Below the pieces are notes generated by a model. It made no database searches, was not told the DNA's origin, and saw nothing but the letters and a program-made list of their open reading frames with translations. From positions 23,249 through 87,248 of the forward strand of contig DAHUYE010000049.1 in NCBI GenBank assembly GCA_027315345.1: a stretch of DNA of 64,000 nt, read 5' to 3'. This document shows, piece by piece, positions 8,737 through 17,566 of this stretch. A program made the position numbers and the translations under genes. The number at the start of each line of letters is the position of its first letter. Position 1 is the first letter of the stretch. The stretch is from Actinomycetota bacterium (GTDB lineage Bacteria > Actinomycetota > Acidimicrobiia > Acidimicrobiales > JAJPHE01).

Positions 8737-10095
8737 ATGGCCATGACCGACCAAGCCGTTCATTCCAATACCGGGCTGGTCGATGAGCTCCAGGCCTGGC
8801 TGGAGCAGAACTGGGATCCGGACCTGACCGTGGGCGAGTGGTGGGAACGCCTGGGGATGGCCGGCTGGGCAGCGCCCATGCTGCCGGCCGACTGCTACGG
8901 ACGGGGGCTGTCCCGGGGAGACTCGCTGATCGTGGCCGCCACCATCGCCCGCTTCGGCGCCCTGGGGGCTCCGGCCGGGATGGCCATCGGACTGGCCTCG
9001 CCCACCATCACCACCCACGCCACCCGGGAGCAGATCGACCGGCTCATCCCCGATGCCGTCACGGGCAAGGTTGCCTACTGCCAGCTCTTCAGCGAACCCG
9101 GGGCCGGCTCGGACCTGGCCGGGCTCTCCACCCGGGCCGTGAAGGACGGAGAGTTGTGGCACGTGGACGGCCAGAAGGTGTGGACGTCAGGCGGGCAGTA
9201 CGCCGACATGGGGATGCTGCTGGCCCGCACCAACCCCGACGCCCCCAAGCACCAGGGCATCACCTGGTTCGCCATCGACATGCACCAGCCCGGCATAGAC
9301 GTGCGTCCCCTCAAGGAGATGACCGGCCATGCCATGTTCAACGAGGTCTTCCTCACCGCCGCCGAGGTGCCGGACGAGAACCGCATCGGGGACATACACA
9401 ACGGCTGGGCGGTGGCCAACACCACTCTCTTCCACGAGCGCTCGGGCATGGGGGCCCGCAGCGGAGGCGGAGCGGGCGGGCCCGGTGCCATGCCCGGGCG
9501 GATGGCCCGAGCCGGCACCGTGGTCGGAGATCTGGACAAGCGGGCGGGAGACTTCGCCCCACCGGCCCGCACCGTGACCGCGTCCAAGGAGCCGAGGGAG
9601 CGAACCGGGCGACGGGTGGTTTCGCCGGCTCAGGGTCACATCAGCTTGGCCCGCGAGTTGGGCAAGCTGGACGACGCCAACATCCGCCAGGGCATCGCCA
9701 AGGCCCACATTCTCGGGACCCTGGCCCAGTACAACACCGAACGTCACAAGGCGGTGCGTTCCCAGGGCGGGGACATCCCGGGCATCGCCAACTTCTCCAA
9801 GCTGCTGATGGCCGACATCATCCGTCACAACCGGGACCTGGGCATGCAGATCCTCGGAGCCCGGGGGATGATCCACTCCTATAACGACGAGGACCGCGAC
9901 GAGTTGGCTGAGCTGCCGGGAGGCGCGGCGGCGGTGGCCGTCACCGCCCAGGCCCTCGGCGCCCAGGCCCTGCCCATCTTCGGCGGGACCGACCAGATCC
10001 AACGCAACATCGTGAGCGAGCGGGCCCTCGGCCTACCCAAGGAGCCGGGCGATCTGGCCAAGGTGCCGTTCAACCAGCTGCCCAAGAACGGCTGA
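8737..10095 (+). CDS. Acyl-CoA dehydrogenase family protein
   Basis: A 452-residue flavoenzyme that would introduce a double bond into an acyl-CoA. The track ORF begins at 8152, but the ATG at 8737 has AAGGAGGA six bases upstream and begins the conserved sequence. Family motifs are YCQLFSEPGAGSDLAGLSTR (FAD/substrate loop), DGQKVWTSGGQYADMGMLLAR and the C-terminal FGGTDQIQRNIVSERALGLP. The position usually holding the catalytic Glu in medium-chain enzymes (YEGT) is Gly here, as in many actinobacterial FadE subunits that place the base elsewhere or work as heteromers. A Gly-rich loop near residue 245 is long but typical of that group. It converges on the CoA transferase gene 22 bases away. Confidence 0.9.
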   Translation: MAMTDQAVHSNTGLVDELQAWLEQNWDPDLTVGEWWERLGMAGWAAPMLPADCYGRGLSRGDSLIVAATIARFGALGAPAGMAIGLASPTITTHATREQIDRLIPDAVTGKVAYCQLFSEPGAGSDLAGLSTRAVKDGELWHVDGQKVWTSGGQYADMGMLLARTNPDAPKHQGITWFAIDMHQPGIDVRPLKEMTGHAMFNEVFLTAAEVPDENRIGDIHNGWAVANTTLFHERSGMGARSGGGAGGPGAMPGRMARAGTVVGDLDKRAGDFAPPARTVTASKEPRERTGRRVVSPAQGHISLARELGKLDDANIRQGIAKAHILGTLAQYNTERHKAVRSQGGDIPGIANFSKLLMADIIRHNRDLGMQILGARGMIHSYNDEDRDELAELPGGAAAVAVTAQALGAQALPIFGGTDQIQRNIVSERALGLPKEPGDLAKVPFNQLPKNG

Positions 10096-10117
10096 GGCCG
10101 GCCCGCGCTGAGAAGGC

Positions 10118-12670
10118 CTACAGGGAGGTCCCGTCCGGGTTGAGGTAGTCCCCGGAAAAGTTGCCGTCCTCCTCCAGAGCGGCGTACTCCTCCTGACTCA
10201 TCCCCACCAGGCCCTGGAACACCTCCCGGTTGTGTTCTCCCATCAGTGGGACGGGGCCCCAGCTCAGGGCCGGCCCGTCCCAGCGGAACAGGTGGGCGGG
10301 GTACTCATGCTGGCCCAGTTCGGCGCTGCCGTTGGTGCGGAACAGTTCCCGGGACCGGAAGTGGGGGTCGGTGTAGCACTCGGACTCGGTGAGCACCGGT
10401 CCGGCCGGCACGCCCTCGGCCTGGCAGCGGTGGAAGACGTCGTAATGATCGAGGCCTTCGGTCCAGGCCGCGATGCCGGCGTCGATCTCGTCATGACGGG
10501 CCCGGCGCCCCTCGGCCGTGGCCAGGTCCGCCCGGCCGGCCCAGTCGGGCTCTCCCATGGCCCGCACCAGGCCCGCCCACTCCTCGTCCGTGCCCACCGA
10601 GATGGCCACCCAGCGGTCCAGACCGTGAGCCCCGCCACCGCCCGCTCCGGCCGTTCCCTCCGGTGCATCCCGGCACCGGTAGATGCCCTGGGGAGCGCGA
10701 TCGGGGTCCCGGTTCCCGAGGCGGTCGTGGATCACTCCGGAGTCGGCCGCCTCGACCAGCTTCTCCCCGATGTGGTTGAGCATGTTCTCGCACTGGGAGA
10801 CCTCGACCAGCGAGCCGGTACCGGTGAGACGGCGCTGGCGCAGGGCGGCCAGGGTGGCCAGGGCGCCGGACATGCCGGTGGCGGTGTCCATGTGGAACCC
10901 GGCGTCGGTCTCGGACAGTTCCTCATCGGGATAGCCCCGGGTGGCGACCAGGCCGCAGAGAGCCTCGAAGTTGATGCCGAAGCCCAGGTAGCCGCGGTAG
11001 GGACCTTCCAGACCGACGGCGGGGAGCCGGACCATGACCAGCCCAGGGTTGCGCGCCGATACCGCATCCCAACCGATCCCGAGGCGGTCCATGAGATCGA
11101 CCGAGTTGTTCTCCACCAGCACGTCGCACTGCTCGGCCAGGCGCAGGAAGGCCTCCCGGCCCGACTCCTTCTGCAGGGCCAGGGTCACCGACTTCTTGCC
11201 CCGGGCGTGGGCGGTGAAGAGGGCGACCCGGTTCCAGGGCCGCTCACCGGCGTCGGCGTCGGGATAGCCCCCGAAGATCGGGCCCAGGGCCGGTACCAGC
11301 CCGGCCGGGGGTCGGGGGAACAGCCCCCGGGTGCTGGCCGGCCAGACCCAGGGGTTGTCGACCCTGATGACCTCGGCTCCCAGGTCGGCCAGCAGCATGG
11401 TGGCGTAAGGGCCGGCCCAGACCACGGTCATGTCCAGGATCCGGACGCCCTCCAGGGGCAGGCCCCTTTTTCCCGGCCGGACCGCTTGGATCGCCTCGGC
11501 TTTGGCCGCGGACCACCGGCGGGACAGTTCGATGATCTCGGCATGGTGCTGGTCCAACGTCGGGGCGGCGGAGACGGCCGGCATGTCCGGTAGGCGCAAC
11601 GGCGCTCCGGGTTGGGTGACCGGACCGGCCACGGGATGCTCTACGGGGCGGAAGAAACCCCGGCCCCGGAACTGGGGATCGCTCAGGACGTCAACCGGGG
11701 CGTTGATGGCCGTCACCGCCCAACCCTCCGCCTGCGCCTCGGCCATGGCCTCCTGGCGGGAACGGGTCACGCCCCAGGTGGTGACGGCGGCGTCGGCCAT
11801 CTCGGCCAGTTCGAGATCCACGGGGGAGGTCCCCTGGGCGTAGCGGTCGCTGAGCTCGGCATCTTCCAGGACCCGCAGCATCCGGGGCACCCACTGGGGC
11901 ATGGTCGAGGTCCAGACGTAGCCGTCCCCGGCCAGGCGGACCCCGGAGGGGTAGACGCCGATCTGGCTGCCCGGGCTGCGGGGGGCGTCCCGGCCCGTAT
12001 AGGCGTAATAGAGCAGATAGGTCATACGCCGGTCGATGGAGATCAGCTGTGACTCCACCAGGGCGAAATCCACCGCCACTCCCCCTCCGCCCGCCTCGGA
12101 CTGGAGCACCCCGGCCATGGCCGCCAGGGCGATGGCGCTGCCGGCCTGGTAGGCCCCGACCCGACCGGCCAGCTTCACCGGCTCCCGCCGGGCCAGGCCG
12201 GTGGCGGACATGGTGCCTCCCACGGCGTAGTGAACGATCTCCTCACCCCGGTACCCGGCGTAGGGGCCGGTGCGACCGAAGGAGCTGACGCTCACCACGG
12301 TCAGACCGGGGTTGGGCCCCAGGATGTCACCCGGGTCCAACCCCCATCCGGCCAGGCTGGAGGCGCCCTCGCCCTCCAACACCACATCGGCGGAGACGAG
12401 GAGGCGACGGAGGGCGGCGTCATCGTCGGCTCGCCCCGCTTCCGGCGCGAAGGAGCGCTTGTTGGTGTTGAGATGCAGGAAGGCGGCTCTCCTCTCGTGG
12501 GCCGGCCCGTCTCGACCGACCGCCGCTCCCCCCTGTCGGGTCCGGTCCCCTTCCGGGGGCTCGACCTTGACCACCTCGGCCCCGAGCAGAGCCAGGAGCT
12601 TTCCGGCGTAGGGCCCGGCGTAACCCTCGGTCAGCTCCACCACCCGCAGCCCGCTCAGGGGTGCCGTCAC
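10118..12670 (-). CDS. Two-domain CaiB/BaiF family CoA transferase (family III)
   Basis: An 850-residue protein containing two consecutive class III CoA-transferase domains. The first starts at SGLRVVELTEGYAGPYAGKL. The second starts near residue 408 at LEGVRILDMTVVWAGPYATM. Each repeats the GAEVVKVEPP/GAEVIRVDNP nucleotide-contact region and the VVSVSSFGRTGPY/VMVRLPAVGLEGPY segment. Typical members are about 400 residues and dimerise as interlocked rings, so a fusion could supply both halves. The second domain keeps an Asp at the expected catalytic position (HMDTATG), while the first has AYQAGS there. The reaction would move CoA between carboxylic acids. It lies 67 bases downstream of the ApbE gene. 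Confidence 0.88.
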   Translation of the reverse strand: MTAPLSGLRVVELTEGYAGPYAGKLLALLGAEVVKVEPPEGDRTRQGGAAVGRDGPAHERRAAFLHLNTNKRSFAPEAGRADDDAALRRLLVSADVVLEGEGASSLAGWGLDPGDILGPNPGLTVVSVSSFGRTGPYAGYRGEEIVHYAVGGTMSATGLARREPVKLAGRVGAYQAGSAIALAAMAGVLQSEAGGGGVAVDFALVESQLISIDRRMTYLLYYAYTGRDAPRSPGSQIGVYPSGVRLAGDGYVWTSTMPQWVPRMLRVLEDAELSDRYAQGTSPVDLELAEMADAAVTTWGVTRSRQEAMAEAQAEGWAVTAINAPVDVLSDPQFRGRGFFRPVEHPVAGPVTQPGAPLRLPDMPAVSAAPTLDQHHAEIIELSRRWSAAKAEAIQAVRPGKRGLPLEGVRILDMTVVWAGPYATMLLADLGAEVIRVDNPWVWPASTRGLFPRPPAGLVPALGPIFGGYPDADAGERPWNRVALFTAHARGKKSVTLALQKESGREAFLRLAEQCDVLVENNSVDLMDRLGIGWDAVSARNPGLVMVRLPAVGLEGPYRGYLGFGINFEALCGLVATRGYPDEELSETDAGFHMDTATGMSGALATLAALRQRRLTGTGSLVEVSQCENMLNHIGEKLVEAADSGVIHDRLGNRDPDRAPQGIYRCRDAPEGTAGAGGGGAHGLDRWVAISVGTDEEWAGLVRAMGEPDWAGRADLATAEGRRARHDEIDAGIAAWTEGLDHYDVFHRCQAEGVPAGPVLTESECYTDPHFRSRELFRTNGSAELGQHEYPAHLFRWDGPALSWGPVPLMGEHNREVFQGLVGMSQEEYAALEEDGNFSGDYLNPDGTSL

Positions 12671-12737
12671 CGGGACACCGTCGCGCCCTCCGCCCAGAGT
12701 CGCAAACCCGCCGTAGCTTCCGAGTTACGGGCTCGGC

Positions 12738-13484
12738 TCAGGCGGCCGCCCCGGCCCTGAAGCCCGAGGTCCAATGGCGCCCCCCGTCGTCTCCGACCAC
12801 CAGCGCCTCGTATCCATCGATGGCCTCGACCATCTCCAGGCCGGCCTCGGCTCCGGCCACCGCCGCTGCCGTGGCCAGGGCGTCGGCCAACCAAAGACGG
12901 GGGCCGACCACGGTGGCGGCCCGCACGCCGGCGGCCGGGAGGCCCGAAGCCGGACTTATCAAGTGAGGACCGCGCTGGTAGGTGCCCGAGGTGGCCACCG
13001 CCGGCCAGCCCTCCACCACCAGAGCGATCCGGCTGACATCGAAGGGGTCCTCCAGCCCGACCCGCCAGGCCCTCTCCGGGGAGGGCCGGCCGAAACAGGC
13101 GATATCCCCGGCCCCGTTGACCATGGCCGCCTCCGCCCCGGCCCGGCGCAGGAGGTCGGCCGCCTGCTCCGTGGCCCAGCCCTTGACCAGGCCGGTGGGG
13201 TCGTAGCCTCCCGGCAGGCGCCAGGGGTCGAACCATCCACCGGTGACTCGGAGGGCTTCCAGACACAGCCGGTTGACCTCCTGAATCGGACCGGGGGCGC
13301 TGTCGATACCCGCCTCGCCCCGGCGGATGCGGCTTATCCAGCTGTCCTTGATCCAGGTACTGAAGTCCCGGTCCACCTGATGCAGGAAGTCACAGGCGGC
13401 CTGGGTGGCCGCGGCGTCCCCGCCCTTGACGGTGAAGGAGAAGACGGTTCCCATCACCTCCTCGGCCCGGCGCTCAACGGTCAT
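12738..13484 (-). CDS. apbE: FAD:protein FMN transferase (ApbE family)
   Basis: A 248-residue protein, shorter than typical ApbE (about 300-350). Motifs match the family: MGTVFSFTV at the start, GGYDPTGLVKGWATEQAADLL (substrate lobe), VNGAGDIACFG in place of the usual NxGGDI, and ATSGTYQRGPHLISPASG, where the usual D of the HIxDPxTG motif is Ser. ApbE enzymes attach FMN covalently to Thr/Ser of redox proteins, using FAD and Mg2+. No signal peptide is evident, so it may act in the cytoplasm. It follows the MarR gene by 31 bases and precedes the CoA transferase. No obvious flavinylation target is encoded in the window. Confidence 0.85.
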   Translation of the reverse strand: MTVERRAEEVMGTVFSFTVKGGDAAATQAACDFLHQVDRDFSTWIKDSWISRIRRGEAGIDSAPGPIQEVNRLCLEALRVTGGWFDPWRLPGGYDPTGLVKGWATEQAADLLRRAGAEAAMVNGAGDIACFGRPSPERAWRVGLEDPFDVSRIALVVEGWPAVATSGTYQRGPHLISPASGLPAAGVRAATVVGPRLWLADALATAAAVAGAEAGLEMVEAIDGYEALVVGDDGGRHWTSGFRAGAAA

Positions 13485-13515
13485 CAGGATCTGACATCCC
13501 CCTCATTGACTACCT

Positions 13516-13977
13516 CTAGGCCCCCTGGGCTTGGGCGGTCAGCAGCTTGTCCACGATCCGGCCCAACTCGGCCAACTCGGTGTCGTTGAGAGCGGAAAAC
13601 CACGTCGGCGGCTGGTCCAGCACCTTGCGCACCTGTACGTAGGTCTGCTCCCCCAACGGGGTCAGGGCCACCACCTTCACCCGGCGGTCGGCGGGGTGGA
13701 CCCGGCGTTCCCCCAGGCCGGCCCCCTCCAGGCCGTCCACCAGTGAAGTCACATAGGAGGGGTCGCAGCGGAAGCGGTCGGCCAACTCCTTCATGGCCAG
13801 GGGCTCGCCTTCCCCCACGGCCAGGAGGGCCTTGAGTACGGCCGGGGTCACCCCCGCCGATTCGGCCGCGTCGTAGTGGCGGCGCTGTCCTTCGCGCTCG
13901 ACCACCAGCTTGTAGACGGCCCGCCAGGCCGCCTGTGTCCGACCCCCCGGATCGGTGTCACCAATGTCACTTGACAT
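13516..13977 (-). CDS. MarR family transcriptional regulator
   Basis: A 153-residue winged-helix repressor. Helix-turn-helix residues are in GEPLAMKELADRFRCDPSYVTSLVDGLEGAGL, followed by the beta-wing GERRVHPADRRVKVVALTPLG, which is diagnostic of MarR proteins. Such proteins bind palindromes as dimers and release them on binding phenolic or other lipophilic ligands. It is divergent from the MFS exporter with only 69 bases between them, and this gap holds two inverted repeats. The natural reading is a repressor of the pump and of its own operon. ApbE lies 31 bases downstream and may be cotranscribed. Confidence 0.9.
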   Translation of the reverse strand: MSSDIGDTDPGGRTQAAWRAVYKLVVEREGQRRHYDAAESAGVTPAVLKALLAVGEGEPLAMKELADRFRCDPSYVTSLVDGLEGAGLGERRVHPADRRVKVVALTPLGEQTYVQVRKVLDQPPTWFSALNDTELAELGRIVDKLLTAQAQGA

Positions 13978-14046
13978 TACTCGACCTTTGAGTATGGTTA
14001 ACCAAGTCGTTGAGTGTTATCAACGATTGATAGGAGTGTAGATCTT
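13978..14046. promoter_or_regulatory. MarR-type operator region between marR and the MFS exporter
   Basis: The 69-base divergent gap is AT-rich for this genome. It contains a perfect 7-base inverted repeat, TCGTTGA-N6-TCAACGA, at 14007-14026 and a second one, TACTC-N7-GAGTA, at 13978-13994 beside the marR start. AGGAG at 14032-14036 is the exporter's ribosome binding site. MarR dimers usually bind 16-20 bp palindromes of this shape, so the first repeat is the best operator candidate. Confidence 0.65.
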
Positions 14047-15573
14047 GTGACAACCCTTAACAACCCCCTCTCGGCCCCGGCTGCCACCGGTCGCCCGGTC
14101 CGGCCCGGGCTGGCCCTGGTGCTCATCAGCGCCGTCCAGTTGATGGTGATCCTCGACGGCACCATCGTCAACGTGGCCCTGCCCTCCATCCAGCGGGCCC
14201 TCCACTTCTCCGCCGCCGGCCTGGAATGGGTGGTGGCCGCCTACGCCCTGACCTTCGGGGGACTGCTCCTGCTCGGGGGCCGCAGCGGTGACCTGTTCGG
14301 GAGGCGGAGGATGTTCACCATAGGGGTGGGCATCTTCGCCCTCGCCTCCCTCCTCGGGGGCCTGGCCCCGAACTCGGCCCTGCTCATCGTGGCCCGCATG
14401 CTCCAGGGCGTCGGCGGGGCCATTGCGTCGCCCACCGCCCTGGCCCTGATCCAGAACACTTTTCCGGAGGGCCGGGAGCGGGCCCGGGCCATGGGTGTGT
14501 ACGCGGCCATGTCCGGCGCCGGGGGCTCCCTCGGCCTGCTGCTCGGCGGCGTTCTGACCGATCTCGTCTCCTGGCGCTGGGTCATGTTCGTCAACGTGCC
14601 CATCGGCGTCCTGGTGGCCCTGGCCGCCCCCCGCTTCCTACCTGAGAACGAGACCCGGCCCGGGCGCCTCGATCTCCCCGGCGCCGTATCCGTGACGGCC
14701 GGGATGACCGCGGTCGTCTACGGCTTCACCCGGGCGGCCACGGCCGGGTGGTCGGACCCGCTGACCATGGCCAGCCTGGGCCTCGGCCTGGTCCTTCTCG
14801 GCGTCTTCCTGCGCATCGAGGCCACCAGCCCCCATGCCCTCATGCCGCTGCGCATCCTGGCCGACCGCACCCGTTCCGGCGCCTACCTGGTCATGCTGGG
14901 CCTGGCCGCCGGGATGTTCGGGGCCTTCTTCTTCCTGAGCCAGTACGTCCAGGACGTCCTCGGCTACAGCCCCCTCAAGGCCGGCTTCGCCTTTCTCCCC
15001 ATGACGGTCGGCATCGGCGTGACCGCCAACGTGCTGGCCCGCACCGTCGGGCGGATCGGCACCCGACGGCCCATGATCATCGGGCCGGCCCTGGGCGCCG
15101 CCGGGCTGTTCTGGCTCTCCTTCGCCCGGGTGGGCTCGGGCTACCTGTCCATCCTGGGACCGGTCGTGCTCATCGCCCTGGGCATGGGCACCACCTTCCT
15201 GCCCCTGACCCTGACCGTCATGTCCAAGGTGGAGCGCAGCGAGGCCGGCCTGGCCTCGGCACTCCTAAACGCGGCGCAGCAGATCGGCGGTTCCCTCGGG
15301 CTGTCGGTGGTGGTGACGGTGGCCGCCAGCGTCACCGCCGCCCGGCGGGTGGTCCTGACCCACGCCGCCGGCGCCCTGGCCGGACAGCCAGGGGTGGCCC
15401 GGGGCATCGCCCATCAGGCCGTCACCAGCGGTTACGACGCCGGCTTCCGGGTGGCTTCGGTCATCGCCTTGGCCGCCTTCCTGGTGGCGGCCCTGGTGAT
15501 CCGGGACCGTCGTTCTTCAGTGGAGCCCGATGAGTTGGAGCAGGCCGAGGTCGAGTTCGACTTCGCCGCCTGA
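14047..15573 (+). CDS. MFS multidrug efflux transporter, DHA2 (EmrB/QacA) type
   Basis: About 508 residues with 14 predicted membrane segments. Motif D1 is visible as LDGTIVNVALPSIQRAL in the first helix and motif A as GGRSGDLFGRRRMF. Proton-driven exporters of this family expel lipophilic drugs or metabolites. The track start at 14014 lies inside the operator palindrome. GTG at 14047, 10 bases after AGGAG, is the better start. Regulation is probably by the divergent MarR repressor. It converges on the ABC-2 permease gene. Confidence 0.9.
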   Translation: MTTLNNPLSAPAATGRPVRPGLALVLISAVQLMVILDGTIVNVALPSIQRALHFSAAGLEWVVAAYALTFGGLLLLGGRSGDLFGRRRMFTIGVGIFALASLLGGLAPNSALLIVARMLQGVGGAIASPTALALIQNTFPEGRERARAMGVYAAMSGAGGSLGLLLGGVLTDLVSWRWVMFVNVPIGVLVALAAPRFLPENETRPGRLDLPGAVSVTAGMTAVVYGFTRAATAGWSDPLTMASLGLGLVLLGVFLRIEATSPHALMPLRILADRTRSGAYLVMLGLAAGMFGAFFFLSQYVQDVLGYSPLKAGFAFLPMTVGIGVTANVLARTVGRIGTRRPMIIGPALGAAGLFWLSFARVGSGYLSILGPVVLIALGMGTTFLPLTLTVMSKVERSEAGLASALLNAAQQIGGSLGLSVVVTVAASVTAARRVVLTHAAGALAGQPGVARGIAHQAVTSGYDAGFRVASVIALAAFLVAALVIRDRRSSVEPDELEQAEVEFDFAA

Positions 15574-15575
15574 GC

Positions 15576-15601
15576 CGGCGGGCGGGCGGGCGGGCGGTGG
15601 G
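15576..15601 (+). repeat. G-tract repeat between convergent genes (possible G-quadruplex)
   Basis: Directly after the MFS stop codon the plus strand carries four GGG tracts separated by single C residues, then GGTGGG. Such spacing can fold into a parallel G-quadruplex. It lies between two convergent genes, where a transcription block could act as a terminator. No rho-independent hairpin was found there. Confidence 0.45.
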
Positions 15602-15609
15602 TATTGGTC

Positions 15610-16440
15610 CTAGGCGTCTCGGTGGCTCAGCACCCAGGCGCCCAGGGCCACCGCCGCCGCCGCCCACAGGCAGAACACGGCGAAGCCCGTCCAGGCCGCC
15701 AGGGTGGACGGGTCGCGCAAGACGGCGAAGACATTCCCCCCCGCCTCACTCGGTAGATACGGAACGATCCACTGCTGCCAGGACGAAGGCAGGGCGCGGG
15801 CCAGTCCCGGGAGCACCAGCAGGAGCCCGAAGAGGGTGGCGATGCCTCCGGCCGTGTTACGGATGGCGAAGCCCAGTCCGGCCGCGAAAATCCCCACCAC
15901 GGTGAGATAGAGGGCGACTCCGATCACACACCGCAGGGCATCGGGAGCAGACAGGGACACTCCGTGGGTGCCCAGCAGAGCCTGGCCGCCCAGGAATGAG
16001 GCGAAGGCCGCCACCAGGGCCGCCCCGAAGGTCACCACCGCGTAAACGCCCAGCTTGGCCCACAGCACGGGCAGCCGCTTGGGCACGGCGCCCAGGGTGG
16101 AGCGGATCATCCCGGTGCCGTATTCCCCGGTGACGGTGAGGACGCCCAGGACGCCGATGGCCAGTTGGGCCAGGAAGGCACCGGTGAGGCTCCGGTTGAC
16201 CGGGTCGAAGGTCAGCCGTTCGATGGGATCCATATGCGTCCAGCGGTTGTTGGTGGCCCAGGAGATGAGCAGCCCGATCCCGACCATCCCAGCCACTCCG
16301 GCGCCCAGGGTGATCCAGGAGGAGCGCAGGGTTCGGAACTTGATCCACTCGGATCGGATGACACGGGCCTGGGTGACACGGACGCGGGTCGGAGCCGGCT
16401 GGGGGGCCGAGACGGGGACGGAGGTGACGGCGGCGGTCAT
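15610..16440 (-). CDS. ABC-2 type transporter permease
   Basis: A 276-residue membrane protein with six hydrophobic segments. The N-terminal cytoplasmic part, RVIRSEWIKFRTLRSSWITL, is the characteristic entry motif of actinobacterial ABC-2 permeases, and LTVTGEYGTGMIRSTLGAVP is the conserved cytoplasmic loop. It forms an exporter with the ATPase encoded immediately upstream, whose stop codon overlaps its start as ATGA. Substrates of this class include antibiotics, lipids and peptides; none can be assigned. Confidence 0.9.
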   Translation of the reverse strand: MTAAVTSVPVSAPQPAPTRVRVTQARVIRSEWIKFRTLRSSWITLGAGVAGMVGIGLLISWATNNRWTHMDPIERLTFDPVNRSLTGAFLAQLAIGVLGVLTVTGEYGTGMIRSTLGAVPKRLPVLWAKLGVYAVVTFGAALVAAFASFLGGQALLGTHGVSLSAPDALRCVIGVALYLTVVGIFAAGLGFAIRNTAGGIATLFGLLLVLPGLARALPSSWQQWIVPYLPSEAGGNVFAVLRDPSTLAAWTGFAVFCLWAAAAVALGAWVLSHRDA

Positions 16441-17387
16441 ACCCGGCTCCGATCCCGGGTCGGGCCGCCGGTCGAGGTGGCGGTGGCGTGGAACTCGACG
16501 TCGTCCGCGGTCATCTCCATGAAGGCCTCCTCCAGCGAGGCCTGCTGGGGCACCAGTTCATGCAGGACGATCCGCTCGGCCAGGGCGATCTCCCCGATGC
16601 GGGCCGAGGCCAGACCCTCCACCTCCAGAAGATCCGGGCCCGCCGTGGTCACCTTCACGTCCGGGCCGGCCAGGGCCGTCTGCAGCCGGGCCGCATCCGG
16701 GGTGCGCACCGTGACCCGGTTGGACGAGGCTGAGCGGATGATCTCGGCGGTCGGACTGTCGGCCAGCAGGCGGCCCCGGCCGATCACGATGACATGGTCG
16801 GCGGTCACCGCCATCTCGCTCATCAGATGGGAGGAGACGAAGACGGTGCAGCCCTGGGCGGCCTTGTACTTGAGCAGGTCCCGGACCCAGCGCACCCCCT
16901 CGGGGTCCAGGCCGTTGACCGGCTCGTCCAGCACCAGCACGGACGGCTCGCCCAGGAGGGCGGAAGCGATCCCCAGGCGCTGGCCCATGCCCAGGGAGAA
17001 TCCCCCGGCCCGCTTGGTGGCCACGTCGGTCAGGCCGACCAGATCGATCATCTCGTCCACCCTGGAGGTGGGGATGCCATGGGTGGCGGCCAGGACGCGC
17101 AGGTGGTTCCGGGCCGTGCGGGAGGTGTGGACGGCCTTGGCCTCCAGGAGGGCGCCGACCTGGCGGAGGGGGTCAGGGTGTTCGGCGTAGGGGCGGCCGT
17201 TGACCGTGACCCGTCCGGCGGTGGGCCGATCCAGGCCGATGATCATCCGCATGGTGGTCGACTTACCGGCCCCGTTGGGCCCGAGGAAGCCGGTGACCAT
17301 ACCGGGCCGCACGTCGAAGCTGAGCGAGTCGACCGCCAGTTTGGGCCCGAAGCGCTTGGTGAGTTCTCTGATCTCGATCACGGGCAA
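16437..17387 (-). CDS. ABC transporter ATP-binding protein (drug-exporter DrrA type)
   Basis: A 316-residue ATPase with Walker A GPNGAGKSTTMRMI, signature FSLGMGQRLGIASALLG and Walker B VLVLDEPVNGLDPEG. The C-terminal domain of about 100 residues, after the nucleotide-binding part, is typical of exporter ATPases. The start is TTG at 17387, or GTG at 17381, both behind GGAAAGCGGG. It is cotranslated with the ABC-2 permease. It probably shares the AT-rich divergent region at 17.4-17.56 kb with the RDD gene. Confidence 0.92.
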   Translation of the reverse strand: MPVIEIRELTKRFGPKLAVDSLSFDVRPGMVTGFLGPNGAGKSTTMRMIIGLDRPTAGRVTVNGRPYAEHPDPLRQVGALLEAKAVHTSRTARNHLRVLAATHGIPTSRVDEMIDLVGLTDVATKRAGGFSLGMGQRLGIASALLGEPSVLVLDEPVNGLDPEGVRWVRDLLKYKAAQGCTVFVSSHLMSEMAVTADHVIVIGRGRLLADSPTAEIIRSASSNRVTVRTPDAARLQTALAGPDVKVTTAGPDLLEVEGLASARIGEIALAERIVLHELVPQQASLEEAFMEMTADDVEFHATATSTGGPTRDRSRV

Positions 17388-17496
17388 CCCGCTTTCCTAA
17401 CTACAACTCCCGACAGCCTACGAGGGCCGGGGACGCCAGAGTCTGCGGCTGCGGACAGACCGCCGGGGCCGGCGCCGACCGTGCCGGCACATGACT

Positions 17497-17525
17497 TTGA
17501 ACACCCGGCGGTTTTTTATTACAGA
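17497..17525 (+). promoter_or_regulatory. Candidate promoter for the RDD/CPBP gene pair
   Basis: TTGAAC (-35) and TACAGA (-10) are separated by 17 bases inside an unusually AT-rich stretch (GGTTTTTTATT). The distance to the TTG start at 17567 leaves a short leader ending in GGGGGAGG. The match is by eye only. Confidence 0.4.
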
Positions 17526-17566
17526 GTGGTTAAGGAACGAACGGTTTTTATCGGGGGAGGCCGGCC

